This document shows, in pieces, positions 27,084 through 36,828 of a stretch of DNA of 64,000 nucleotides. The stretch is from NCBI GenBank assembly GCA_014529385.2, contig CM043960.1, positions 28,983,396 to 29,047,395 of the forward strand. The letters run 5' to 3'. The notes beneath the pieces are model-generated. The model saw nothing but the letters and a program-made list of their open reading frames with translations. It made no database searches and was not told where the DNA came from. The DNA comes from Adiantum capillus-veneris (lineage: Eukaryota > Streptophyta > Polypodiopsida > Polypodiales > Pteridaceae). The position numbers were made by a program, and so were the translations under genes. Each line of letters begins with the position of its first letter. The first letter of the stretch is position 1.

Positions 27084-27345
27084 CTACCATGTTCCATTGT
27101 ATGTCTTTTTTTGATATTTAGATCTTCTAATAGTTACATTTTGTTGTGTATGATTTACACGTATTATAAGTTTTGTTATAATAGATGTTATATTGTTATA
27201 TTTAATATCTATGATTGTCCCAAAAGTTCCATTAGCTATACCTATTGCTAGATCTATGTTTTGTGTAAACATTACTAATGCCCCTATTGCTACTTTGGAT
27301 AGGGTATGGAATTTTGTATCATTTATCCAATGTTGTAGTTCATTA
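27084..27345 (-). pseudogene. Helitron-1 helicase, later part (after the insert)
   Basis: Minus-strand frame reads 'NELQHWINDTKFHTLSKVAI' and 'VMFTQNIDLAIGIANGTFGT', the PIF1/Helitron helicase region where a 'GxPVMLxxNIDxxxGxxNG' motif is expected. It continues, after the 9.5-kb insert, the helicase at 36829-37747. It stops at 27084 at the edge of the segmental duplication, so the last helicase motifs are missing. Confidence 0.82.
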
Positions 27346-27371
27346 GGAAAATAATGGACTCTCCTTGGGCC
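27341..27371. repeat. left terminal inverted repeat
   Basis: Begins cattaggaaaataatgg and continues actctccttgggcc. Its complement partner is 36798-36828. The plus-strand sequence to its left is Helitron helicase. Confidence 0.75.
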
Positions 27372-28016
27372 TTTTTGATTAGTGAAGGCTTAAGGGAGAA
27401 CCAATGAGAAGGCTCTTGGGATATCACCTAGAGGGGGAGGAATGGTAGGGGTGCAGCCTAATTGTCTCCCTCTTCAATGCTTGGTTCTTAGAGAGAGGTG
27501 GGAAGTAGGCTAGGGCGGGGGGGGGGTAAATAGGAGGAGAGAGGTGTCATAAAAGAGGGAGGGACCCCCAAAAAAAAACGCGCATGCTTAAAAACCCTAA
27601 AAATTGAATTTTTTTTAAAAGTTCCAAAGTTGACCCATTTGCCTCCAAAACATAAACTAACTTAAAAAGTCAATTTTTCTCCCCAAAATCCACTTTTCTC
27701 TCTCTCCCTCATTACTTTTCTCTCCCACACTCTTCCTCTTCTCCCTCCTCCCATTCTCTCTCTACAGTCAAGGCAGCCATAGCCAAAAGCTTTCCACCAC
27801 TCTCTTCCTCTCTCTCCATAGCTCCCCCTTCTCTCACACCTCCATCAACCCTCTACAGTCCCACACTCCATAGCCCACAGCTCCACTATCCTCTCTACCT
27901 CTCACTCCTCCCCTCTTTCTCTATCTCCACTGTCAAAGCCACCATAGGCAGCTCACCTCACCCTCCCCTCATTACTCAACTCTTTCAAATCCCTTCCTAA
28001 GCCCAACTTCCCAAGC
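27372..28016. other. left subterminal region and pyrimidine-rich leader of gene A
   Basis: Contains A/G-rich and T-rich tracts, then from about 27690 a strongly pyrimidine-rich stretch ('ctctctccctcattacttttc') up to the ATG of gene A, a likely 5' UTR/promoter region. No clear TATA box was found. A 'aaagttgacccattt' block near 27625 has a weak inverted counterpart near 36515. Confidence 0.4.
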
Positions 28017-29341
28017 ATGTCCACGCATAGACGGCCCAAACCAGAGATAGAGGAGATTGTGTTGCACAACACAAAAGACTCAGATGGGGTATGGATCCCA
28101 CAAGTATTCAAGAAGGGTGCATGGATCTACATGCAACCATCATGTGCTAGACCTCATCGCGTACGGTGTCGAGGCATATTGGAACGTCATTGGAAGGGCC
28201 GGCTATTGGCATTCAAAGAAACAAAGTCCGGAATGGTGGCCATCGTGCAACACATCTACAGTGCAGCTGAGCTCCACCTCAAGAGAGCTTCAACTCAATT
28301 TGCACCTCATTGTAAGTTTTCATGGTTTAGCTATCCCATGCATATGTCATGTTTACGTTTATGTGATCATTATGTTTAACTAAAGGCATTTGTAAAGATG
28401 TTTTTTCATCCAGCTTAGTTGAGGAGCAGCTACTTGAGTGCCTCTCAGGCACGTTCATGGTTGTGCATGCTCACATTGGGGAGCTTATGTTTCCTAATGT
28501 TTCATCGAAAAAACTTATCGAGCAGCGAATATTCATGTACTCCCACAAGTACGTGGTGCCGAAGTCAAGCCAAAGCTATGGTAGGTTAGAAGCTGTGGAG
28601 ACACCCTCATTGGAGAGTGCAGAATGGCCAACTCCAGACCATTGGGCTTTGCTTTCTTTCAAGCGCAAGGTGCTGCAAGATTTCCAAGGGTCCCTAAAGT
28701 TTGGTAAGGCAACCAAATCGGTGGGTCTCAATTGGCATTGTCCCATTCATTTGTTTGTGCATGCATTCCGCTCTCTGCCGATTGTAGAAACACCAACAAT
28801 GTTTGTTTGCAAAGAAGTTGACCTAGATGCAATGGACACCATTCTAGGTGTCAATTGGAGCTATGTTGACGGTTTGCATGATGGTGACCGTTATAAGTGC
28901 AATGTGTCCCCCACACATCTTTGCCTTCGGTATTTGAAAGCAAGGTGCACCTTGTATGCACGGTTTAGCTATGAGAGGTGGATGCACAAATGTGGAAAAT
29001 GGATACCCTTGTAGTTGACAGCCGAAGAGATTCAATCCTTTGAAATTTGTGTCCGCATGCCCAATAACGAGGTGGAGGTGGTTGCAGTGAATCCGCATTG
29101 GACTCTTGCCAATCTTTGGGAACACTTTGTCATAATGGGATTCAAGGATGTCGGTAATGCAAGTTTCAAACTAGAACAACGCAAGGTCTGCTTTGTGCTT
29201 GCTTAGCTACCTTTTCTTATTTTTTGTGGGTTTTTGTATTTTGATTGGCCATTTTTGGTTGTATAGATTGGAAGGCGGATGGAGGCCACTATGCTTGTTT
29301 ACAAAGATTGGGCTACAGACGAAATCATCTTGTCTAAGTGA
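28017..29341 (+). pseudogene. gene A: unknown three-exon transposon gene, one in-frame TAG
   Basis: Exons by splice signals and frame: 28017-28311 (donor T|GTAAGT), 28419-29185 (acceptor CTTAG|, donor AAG|GTCTGC) and 29267-29341 (acceptor GTATAG|). The three exons join in phase, giving about 378 residues. A single TAG at 29012-29014, probably from CAG (Gln), breaks exon 2. The protein is Cys/His/Trp-rich and globular ('LNWHCPIHLFVHAFRSLPIV', 'RFSYERWMHKCGKWIP'). The last 75 residues alternate hydrophobic residues in a pattern that might be a small beta-grasp fold, but that is a guess. No known family recognised. First gene inside the left end, same strand as gene B. Confidence 0.65.
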
Positions 29342-29497
29342 ATTGGCTTGTAACTTTAATCGTTTATATATTGGATATTTTATTAAAGATTTTGAAAATT
29401 TTTAAGGTGTTGTACTTGATTTTGTACTTGAGTTTTAAGGTGGTGTAAATTTATTTTTTAAATGCATATTTTTTATTTTTTTCGAGATGGAATATGT

Positions 29498-29506
29498 CTA
29501 TATAAG
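29498..29506 (+). promoter_or_regulatory. TATA box of gene B
   Basis: TATATAAGG, 81 bp upstream of the gene B ATG at 29587, in a short intergenic gap after gene A's stop. Confidence 0.7.
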
Positions 29507-29586
29507 GAGGACCACCTCCTCATTTCACCATTTTCATCCCAGCATTGCAGAGAGACCTAGCATACCCAATCACGCAAAGAGAAGAA

Positions 29587-31148
29587 ATGGCTGCTACTAG
29601 TGCTTTAGATGCATTCCTTACTGAGGTTGGGCATGCAAATCGCCCTGAGCTTCAAGCATTTTTCACAACCCAACCCGATTTGGAAACCACCTTGACCCTC
29701 CACTCTCAATCTCTTGAGCACATTACTTCATACATTTCCACGTGCATGGGGAGATTCATTGTTGAGTTACCAAACCGGCCAGGGCAATGGGTCCCTGAAG
29801 GCCTTCTCCACCACATCTACCAAGGGGACAGGCCATTTCGTCAGCGGCTTGCACGCTTTGCCACCATAGCACAACCCGCACGACAATATGTGCGGCTTGA
29901 AGCTGATGATGTGCGAGCAATGCGTAAGGGAAGGATGGGAAACACTTTTTTCTCTATTCAGGCCATAATGATCTTCCTCCTTCACGAGTGCCCAGCAGGC
30001 CCTGACGTAGTGCTACCTCACTTGCAGATCGGCGGGGTATTGGCTGATGTGAAGGACACCAAGCCCGCGGCCATTGACTTATCCGCAGAGGAGAGGACGC
30101 TTGCCTTGACCTACCTTGTAGGGATTCAAGGCCTCTTGGAGGCCTCTCCATCAGTCGGTTCATCATCCGGACCGCCACAAGGAACCACCACTCGGGATGC
30201 CATCCCTAAGGTAGAGATTACCCGCTTCTCCTCCATTGTGGTGGGTGGGGAGGAGTTTGTGTTTATGCACGATCTGGAGAAATCCTTTGAGCTTTGCATG
30301 GATGAGTGTTTCGCCATCCTCGATGCCCATGGCAAGTTTGATCTTGATACCACCACCTCCCATGACGATGATCTCCTACTGCCTATGGGGAATACTTTGG
30401 CGGACACAGTGGCGATCGCACAAGCCGAGGTGGCAGCGGCCGAGCAGGCCAAGGTCTCTGAGGAGGAGTTTGTGGCCGTGCAAGCCATGTGTTTGGCTAA
30501 ACGCGCAAGAGTGGATTCACCACCACCTGCTGCAACACCTGTTTTGCTTATTCCAAAGGGGAAGTCAAGCGTGGATCTTTACTTGCACCCGGATGCCGAT
30601 GAGGAGGATCGTAGACAAGAGGTATAGATGCTCACTTACATTTGATTGTTACAAATGATTTTGTTAATGTTATATGATAATTCTGTGCCATATCTCAGAA
30701 AACCTATGTTCTGCAGGATGTTTTGGAGGTTGACGCCTGGGCGCAACGGTCAGGGGAGAGGAGGACCTCGTTCGGACCTCAAGTGGCACTTGCTCACTAC
30801 CTCGGCACACTTCCCACTGGTGTCGTGGTGTTTGTCCATGCCGACTACTCTCCCAATGGTCGCTACAACATTTTTGCTCTCCGTTCACTCTCCAAGGCGT
30901 TGTGTTTAACAACACTTGCCCAAACGGCCAACCTTGTAGTGCTTGTAAAGAAATATTTTGCAATATCCACTTTCGGTGTAAACTTTCGTGGGCGCCTTAT
31001 TGCCCATGTCGGCATGAACCAAGCTGTAGGGGTTAATGACACCCAAGAAATCACAACCACTTTACTTAACAAGGAGCCACCCCAAAAGGCCAAGCGCCAG
31101 AAAATTGTAATTAGAAAGATCCTAAAGCAAAAGCCGGATATCATGTAA
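29587..31148 (+). CDS. gene B: unknown two-exon transposon gene, intact
   Basis: Exon 1 29587-30621 ends GAG|GTATAG; exon 2 30717-31148 starts after TTCTGCAG|; both junctions are in phase 0, giving 488 residues without a stop. The first ATG in good context (gaagaaATGGC) is used. The N-terminal half is helical and globular ('EGLLHHIYQGDRPFRQRLAR', 'FFSIQAIMIFLLHECPAGPD'). The middle is Ala/Glu-rich ('AIAQAEVAAAEQAKVSEEEF') and predicted helical. There are two basic, NLS-like patches, 'AKRARVDS' and the C-terminal 'KAKRQKIVIRKILKQKP'. This suggests a nuclear, perhaps DNA- or chromatin-binding protein. No family recognised. Intactness beside mutated neighbours is notable. Confidence 0.75.
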
Positions 31149-31381
31149 AGCATTGATTTCTTTAATGAAACTACTTTTTGTTGTCTATGACTCTCTTTCT
31201 TGCAAGGTTTTGAATTTCTTATATGTTGGGCTTCCATTGTGTATGAGAAGCACCATAATTTCTCCTATGACTACTAAAGGGTCTGGTAGGCATTAAAATT
31301 TAAAAAATGCATACTTTGTTATATCTAGGCTTCCAAAGTTATGTATGTGCCTAGTAAAGGGCTTGGAAGTCCCTAAAATAT

Positions 31382-31452
31382 GCTGCCACAAGGGCGCGCA
31401 TTGGGGCTTTCCATCAGCTGATGAACTGTGCAAATGTGCACCCTTGTGGTAG
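31382..31452. repeat. imperfect stem-loop
   Basis: 'gctgccacaagggcgcgcat' at 31382 pairs imperfectly with 'aaatgtgcacccttgtggta' near 31432. The left arm is identical to that of 31909-31982. Confidence 0.7.
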
Positions 31453-31908
31453 ATGAAATTGGACACATCTAAGATCATACCCGGGTACAAAACAGAGTGA
31501 CAAGACATTAATACCCAGTTGCAAAAGTGAAAGACATGGATACCCAGGTAACCTTAAGCCCATCTTGCCCCAGATACCTAAAGTTGTATCAACAAACCAC
31601 AAGAGTAAACTGTGGCAATATCTAAGCCCTTTTTGGAGTATAGGAGCATACCCAGTTACAAAACAGAGTGACCAGGTAACCTTAAGCCCATCTTGCCCTA
31701 GATACCTAAAGTTGTATTAACAAACCACAAGAGTAAACTTTGTGGCAATATCTAAGCCCTTTTTGGAGTATAGGACTGACATGGACTAAGGGGGGATGAT
31801 TGCCAGTAGCATCTATGCTAATTGAAGCATTGAAGCAAACAAAACATACTTATTGCTTGTCAAAATTGTCTGGAAACCAGTGGAAAGTGTCTGGAAAGCA
31901 CTAGGAAA

Positions 31909-31982
31909 GGCTGCCACAAGGGCGCGCATTATGTCCATCCATAGGCCTCTGGAAGCCCCAAATGCGCGCCCTTGTGGCAGCC
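31909..31982. repeat. perfect 22-bp inverted repeat, 30-nt loop
   Basis: Arms 31909-31930 (ggctgccacaagggcgcgca+tt) and 31961-31982 are exact reverse complements. Size and spacing would suit a small-RNA precursor hairpin or a transcription/3'-end signal between the convergent genes B and C. Confidence 0.9.
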
Positions 31983-32303
31983 AATTTGGGGGCATTCCAA
32001 GCCATTTTCAACACTTTGTAGATGTTTTTGCCATGCAATAGTGAGTCACATAGCATGGATACATCAGGAAGTGCATGCCCACTTAGCCAAGGTGCTAAAC
32101 GTAGGCAATTTTTCACAATAACAAGCTAATGGCTACACACATACAATAGAAGGTAGACAAAACTTGAACCAGTGCTACATTGTATGGTATAGAATTAAAA
32201 CAATACAATGGGCGGTGGAGTATACAATAAAAGATGCTTATATTCAAATTCTTCCCAATCTTGGAGTTCCGTAAATACAAAAAGGTTGATGCCTAATTAC
32301 AAG

Positions 32304-33167
32304 CTACTCCTCATGGCGCAAACGACGAGCAAGCTGCATATCCTTGGGCATAATGGTTACACGCTTTGCATGGATGGCACAGAGGTTAGAATCCTCGAAT
32401 ATGCCAGTTAAATATTGCTCTGTTGCCTCTTGGACTGCCTCTATGGCCACGGCGCCCATCCGAAACTGAGTGTTGTACAATTGCAAAACCTCCCTGCATA
32501 GACTTGCAAAAGGGGCCCTCCGAATCAAGAGCTCGGTGCTCTTTTGATAGTGTCGAATCTCCGCAAAAGCACGGCTGCGCTTTCGTACCTTCTGAGGTTG
32601 ACGTGGAGGTGCATTTTTGGCATGAGTCGGGGCAGCTTGCTTCCTCTTCTTGTAGACAATGCTCTTTCTCTTTTTTTTCTGCACAGGCACTTCCAACACC
32701 TCATAATCTGATTCCACCCACTCTCCATCTGATTCGTGCTCTTCACTATTGACCGGATGTGATGGTGTAGGTCCACTCCCTTTAGGAAGTGTCTTACCCC
32801 CAATAGACATGCGAGCCTGATAAGTTTGTATTTGGACACCAACCCATGGGGCATCTTCATCCGTTTGCGTCTCTTCGGAGCCTTCTGATGGTTGCTTTTG
32901 GCTGTTTGTTTCTTTGACCTGGTCGCTCTCATCCTCCCTGTTGCCATCAAAATCGTTGAAGTCCGATGAATAGACAACAAGGCGATGCTTCCGTCTCTCT
33001 TTTGCTACTGTAGAGGACTGGCCATGCTGATTTGAAGCTCCAGCTTCTTCTGTGTGGACTTCACCTTGAGCTTGTGAAGTTCCAGCTTTTGTTGCTGTAC
33101 CTTTGAGTCGTTGGCCATCCGGCCCCTCTGGATATGCAATCCTAGCCGTTTGTTTTGTTCTTGCCAT
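32304..33167 (-). CDS. gene C: histone H3-like protein with split, expanded tail
   Basis: Single-exon, 287 residues. Residues 1-9 are MARTKQTAR, identical to the start of canonical H3 (A1-R8). Residue 10 is Ile where H3 has K9. Residues about 10-174 are a Ser/Glu/Asp-rich insert with no counterpart in H3. H3-like tail resumes at 175 ('[14 protein letters not shown]' beside H3 R17-P30), and residues 204-287 are an H3 fold: '[15 protein letters not shown]' (alpha-N/alpha-1), '[20 protein letters not shown]' (alpha-2) and '[20 protein letters not shown]' (alpha-3). Loop 1 has the canonical H3 length, unlike most CENH3. The Met at 33167 is chosen because the upstream in-frame Met (33209) lies beside the TATA box. 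Gene C lies 142 bp downstream of gene D, same strand. Chromatin role inferred from fold only. Confidence 0.9.
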   Translation of the reverse strand: MARTKQTARIAYPEGPDGQRLKGTATKAGTSQAQGEVHTEEAGASNQHGQSSTVAKERRKHRLVVYSSDFNDFDGNREDESDQVKETNSQKQPSEGSEETQTDEDAPWVGVQIQTYQARMSIGGKTLPKGSGPTPSHPVNSEEHESDGEWVESDYEVLEVPVQKKKRKSIVYKKRKQAAPTHAKNAPPRQPQKVRKRSRAFAEIRHYQKSTELLIRRAPFASLCREVLQLYNTQFRMGAVAIEAVQEATEQYLTGIFEDSNLCAIHAKRVTIMPKDMQLARRLRHEE

Positions 33168-33210
33168 GGTAGCACCTAGTAGGGAAAATGACAAAATGAG
33201 CCCCTTCAAC

Positions 33211-33219
33211 CTTTAAATA
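33211..33219 (-). promoter_or_regulatory. TATA box of gene C
   Basis: Minus strand TATTTAAAG, 44 bp upstream of the MARTKQTAR start. It implies a very short leader and its own promoter in the 142-bp gap after gene D. Confidence 0.65.
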
Positions 33220-33308
33220 GGTTTTTTTGAGATTTGGGCCCTTTCACACTATGCGGCCAATTGAGTGAAACTCAAATAAAGCAATTGAATTTAACAACTA
33301 AACCTGGA

Positions 33309-36181
33309 TCATGCGGACGGCTGACGCGACGTCCAAACGCTGCCTTTTTGATATTTATTTACACGCCAAGCTTCATGGCCCGGGGACGCTCGCGAGCGTT
33401 TCCACTTCTCGGATGCTGCAGTACGGGAAGCGTTGCATAACTGCTTTGCTAACATTGATTCTCTTGCTTTCTCAATAGTACGAGTTCTCCCAAAGGTGTG
33501 CCTAAAAAACCAGTTAAACATCTCTTGGAGGTAGTTGGAGTGTGAACTACCACCACCATGCCGAGTATTCTTGAAGTAGACTCCTTTTGCTCGATAGTGG
33601 GACTTCTCCATGCCTTGTGTACTCCATATATCAAGCGAACCATAGCGGTCCATGAAGTATGCACCATGCGCATAGAGAATGTGCTAAAACAACCAAAAAG
33701 GAGATAAGCGAATAGAAAAGTTGCATTTTCAAACATTGCATATGTATTAAGTCCGTTAAAACAAACCATGTAGTGTGTAATCTTGCTTTCAGACCATCCG
33801 TCCTTAGCGGCCTTTGTGAATTCATAAAGCACCTTCTTGAACTCCTCTTGCTGCTCAACGGTGGTGCTCGAAAGATTCATCAATTGCACAACCTTTTGAA
33901 AGGATGACCATACTAGCTTGCGTTGGTTAGCAACCTCCACATTGGGATCTTTGTCCGTCGTGCATGAACACAAATCTTTCCACAACTCCCACCGCTTCTC
34001 ACTTGCTAGATCGACACTTGCCTTGGATACCTGCATTGGAGACTTTGACATCTTCTTGAAAAATCGACGTGCCTTGGCTCCATTCATGGAAACCTTCTGT
34101 GCCACCTCATATGTCTTCTCCCTACAAGTCTCTGCTACAATGTTCACCCTTGATCGGTGACATCCAATCTCATTAAGGAGCGTCTCCACCCCCTGCAAGG
34201 AGTCTTTTGACCATTGAAGGGGCTTCATTGTGAAAGCATAATCAATGTGATGCTTTAGGATCCTATCAAATATTCGCATAAACGCATGCAATGTACAAAA
34301 GTGAACATTGTTGAGGGAGAAGGGAATTATGGGGTTCCACCCAGGATCTTTGCTATCCCTATTGGGCACCTACAGCATATCACATGAAAGAACCGAAGTT
34401 TGCCACTCCCTATTTATATGGTCATCATTATCTTCGTCCTGACCTTCCACTTGAGTTGCTCGACTTGTCTTGTGCCCTTTCGTACAGAATGGATAGGGAA
34501 GTAAAGAATTTGCACCTTGTTTGCATCCAAGCATGCACTTTATGGTCTTTAGATCACCACCTAAATGCCATTCAACATCAAACTCCCCACGTCCTGGAAC
34601 CATGAGCTTCTCACCGTTTATTTGAGCTTTAATGACCTTTGTGACCCATGGGATTCTACTGAAAATCCATGCAAGGACTTCATGTGTCTCTTTCGGAACT
34701 TCAATTGCACCAAGCCACCATATATCCTTCTCTGATTGCACACTAAAAGAGGGCTTTGTCGCTTCACTCGAACTGCAAGATTTCTTGGCATAAGCTAGGG
34801 CTTCATTCATAAGCGTGATGCTCATTCTCTCCAACTTTCTCCCTTTAACAATTACACACTCATCCAACTTCAGCACGAACACAAGCTTGCCTTCAAGAAC
34901 TGCCAACAACATAAAGCCTCAGAATGCTTGTTATGACACATCATAGAGCATGTAGGCAACTCTAAACTAACCTGCATCACTCAAATTGTAGAAAACAGCC
35001 ATGGACTGCTGCAATCGTATCAAGTCCACAAAGATATTGTTGAATTTGGTGTAAACAAACCCTTCGGTCCGCAACACACTGTTAGAAACAGCACCGCTTC
35101 CCTTCCCGAGGCCCTTCCTTCCTTGTGATTTGCTACGGAGCGGCTGAAGAGGCATCGTGTCTTCAATATACAAGTAGTCCCCTAATCGGTGAACAACATC
35201 TTCATTTGACACCTTCTTGGCAATCTGCACTCTGTGAGGAAGTGGGAATAGGTTTTCCGTGACTCCTCATCTTCTTAATGCATCTTTTAACACTTGATGT
35301 ATTGCTTGATAGCCCTTGGTACTAATCCCAACAGCATCACAAATATCCTGAATATCTAGATCAGTGACAATATTAGAAAAATCACTAAGAACTCTCTTAG
35401 TGATTTCGTCTTTCAAGTGTTTTGCCTCTGGAGCATCAAGCATCCCAATAAAATCCTCTTTGTTGAAACAAGAACGAAGTAAAGTAGCCCTAGCTTCCGC
35501 ATTCTCGCCGCACGTTTCTTGGACGAAGTTCCTATTGCCCAAAACAACAAGGATGAGCCGTATTAGACTTAAACAACATGAGGGACATAACATGTTACCT
35601 CATAGCTGTCACCCTTCGTTTTCTTGCACCTCCACGTGGTGCAAGAGTCTGAATTTCGGACAACTCTCGTTTCCTCACCCTACCTCCATGGCAGTACTCT
35701 TCATGTGTGAAAGAGTATCCTCAAGCTTTTTAATTACATTTTCCTTGGTTGTGATGGTGCTCCTTGCCTCCTCAAGCGCACTAGTAGCTGTTCGCATCTG
35801 ATTTTGAAGATTGTGGAAACTCCCATTGAGCAACTGCCAATGACGCAAGTAGATCTCGGACCGCGCAATCTCGTGTTTGTTGAGTCTCTTGCAGTAGCCC
35901 AACAAACCTTGCTCTCCATTTCCAATGTATTGCAACAGTGATGGAATGTTTGTAAAAGACGGATGAACATTGAGAGAAGGATCCTTTGGATACAAGCATC
36001 CGTCTGTCCAGAGATCCACATTCTTCTCCCCTTGAGCGCGGCGTTCGTTGGCTGAAGGTAATGTACCCAAGCATGTTTTCTTTGTCGGAACATACTCTTG
36101 AGGTAGGCGTAGGAAAAGCCCTGGAGACCTACCACGTGAAGAGCTTGTTCGGACATTGGTCACGTCGTCAAGAGGCATTGT
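33309..36181 (-). pseudogene. gene D: DDE-transposase-like, four exons, disabled
   Basis: Exons 36181-35599, 35531-34972, 34899-33767 and 33683-33309, with GT-AG introns of 67, 72 and 83 bp (GTAACA...CAATAG, GTTAGT...GGCAG, GTTTGT...TTTTAG). About 880 residues. The N-terminal part has a coiled coil ('LEEARSTITTKENVIKKLED'). Candidate catalytic acids: Asp in 'VLKLDECVIVKG' (34864), Asp in 'EWHLGGDLKTIKCMLGC' (34555) followed by a Cys motif 'LLPYPFC' and 'CTLHAFMRIFDRIL', and Glu in 'WSTQGMEKSHYRAK' (33608). Spacing is about D-103-D-288-E. Lesions: one-base frameshift near 35681, TGA at 35268-35270, TAG at 34370-34372. The superfamily is unassigned; the layout with a long insertion before Glu recalls RAG1/Transib-like and hAT enzymes. 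Confidence 0.7.
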
Positions 36182-36650
36182 AGGATGGAGAGATGGAGCT
36201 TGAAGGATGGAGAGATAGAGCTTGTAGGATGGAGAGGTGGAACTTGAAGGATGGAGAGATGGGTGTGTAGGTGTAGCAGCAGGTGCAGGTGCAAGGGGGA
36301 TGGGTGTAGGAGAGGAGCTTAGATTAGGAAGAAAAGTTTTCAATTTTGGGGGGAATTTCCTAAAAGTTTGGAGGGAGTCAAAAAATGTTGAATTTTGAGT
36401 AATTTAACTTAAAAATATTTTTTTTATTATGTGTATATGTTGGGGGTACTTTTTAGGGGGGAATAGAGTTTTTTTAAAAGTTTTTGAAAAAAGTCATTTT
36501 TTTAACCTCTTTGACCCACGGATTTGCTTAGGTGGCATGGGAGAGTTAAGAGGCCACTTACAAGTTGGCCAAAAAGTTAGAGAGAGAAGACCCCCTACCC
36601 CCCTACTTTTCAAATGGTTTACCCCCCCCTTCCCTACTTTTTAAATGGTT

Positions 36651-36681
<31 letters not shown>

Positions 36682-36797
36682 TTCCCCCTACCTTTTTAGG
36701 GATCAAAGGTGGAAGAGACCCTACCAAAATAGCCCCATTCAAATCCTTTGTCCCCCTTAATATTGGCAGGCTTCCTTTAAATTAGGGATTCTTACAA
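36182..36797. other. right subterminal region with poly-C tract
   Basis: Between gene D and the right inverted repeat. It holds short 'gatggagaga' repeats (36184-36260, also the leader of gene D), T-rich sequence and a run of over 30 C (about 36650-36681). No gene was found. Confidence 0.6.
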
Positions 36798-36828
36798 GGC
36801 CCATGGAGAGTCCATTTTTTTCCTAATG
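36798..36828. repeat. right terminal inverted repeat
   Basis: Ends ...ggcccatggagagtcca plus 'tttttttcctaatg'. Reverse complement agrees with 27341-27371 at 29 of 31 positions. Confidence 0.75.

Larger units (their letters stand above)
31149..32303. other. convergence region between genes B and C, with local repeats
   Basis: No coding frame of substance. It holds a tandem duplication of about 145 bp (approximately 31490-31625 and 31640-31775, sharing 'aggtaaccttaagcccatct' and 'aaaccacaagagtaaac') and two stem-loops (31382-31452 and 31909-31982). Confidence 0.7.
27341..36828. mobile_element. 9.5-kb inverted-repeat-bounded transposon with four genes including an H3-like histone
   Basis: The Helitron helicase is interrupted here. 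The two ends are inverted copies of each other: 27341-27371 and the complement of 36798-36828 agree at 29 of 31 positions (core 'tggactctcc' + A/T + 'tgggcc'). Inside, GC content is clearly higher than in the Helitron. Two genes on plus (A, 28017-29341; B, 29587-31148) converge on two on minus (C, 33167-32304; D, 36181-33309). Gene D is DDE-transposase-like. Stem-loops lie at the convergence point. I found no clear target duplication, and the outer 14 bp of the inverted repeat could in part be host sequence. Superfamily not identified. Confidence 0.75.

Noticed and set aside
32304-33167. Gene C as centromeric histone CENH3
   Set aside because: Loop 1 has the canonical H3 length, the ARTKQTAR tail is retained, and alpha-2/alpha-3 are close to canonical H3; CENH3 usually differs at all three.
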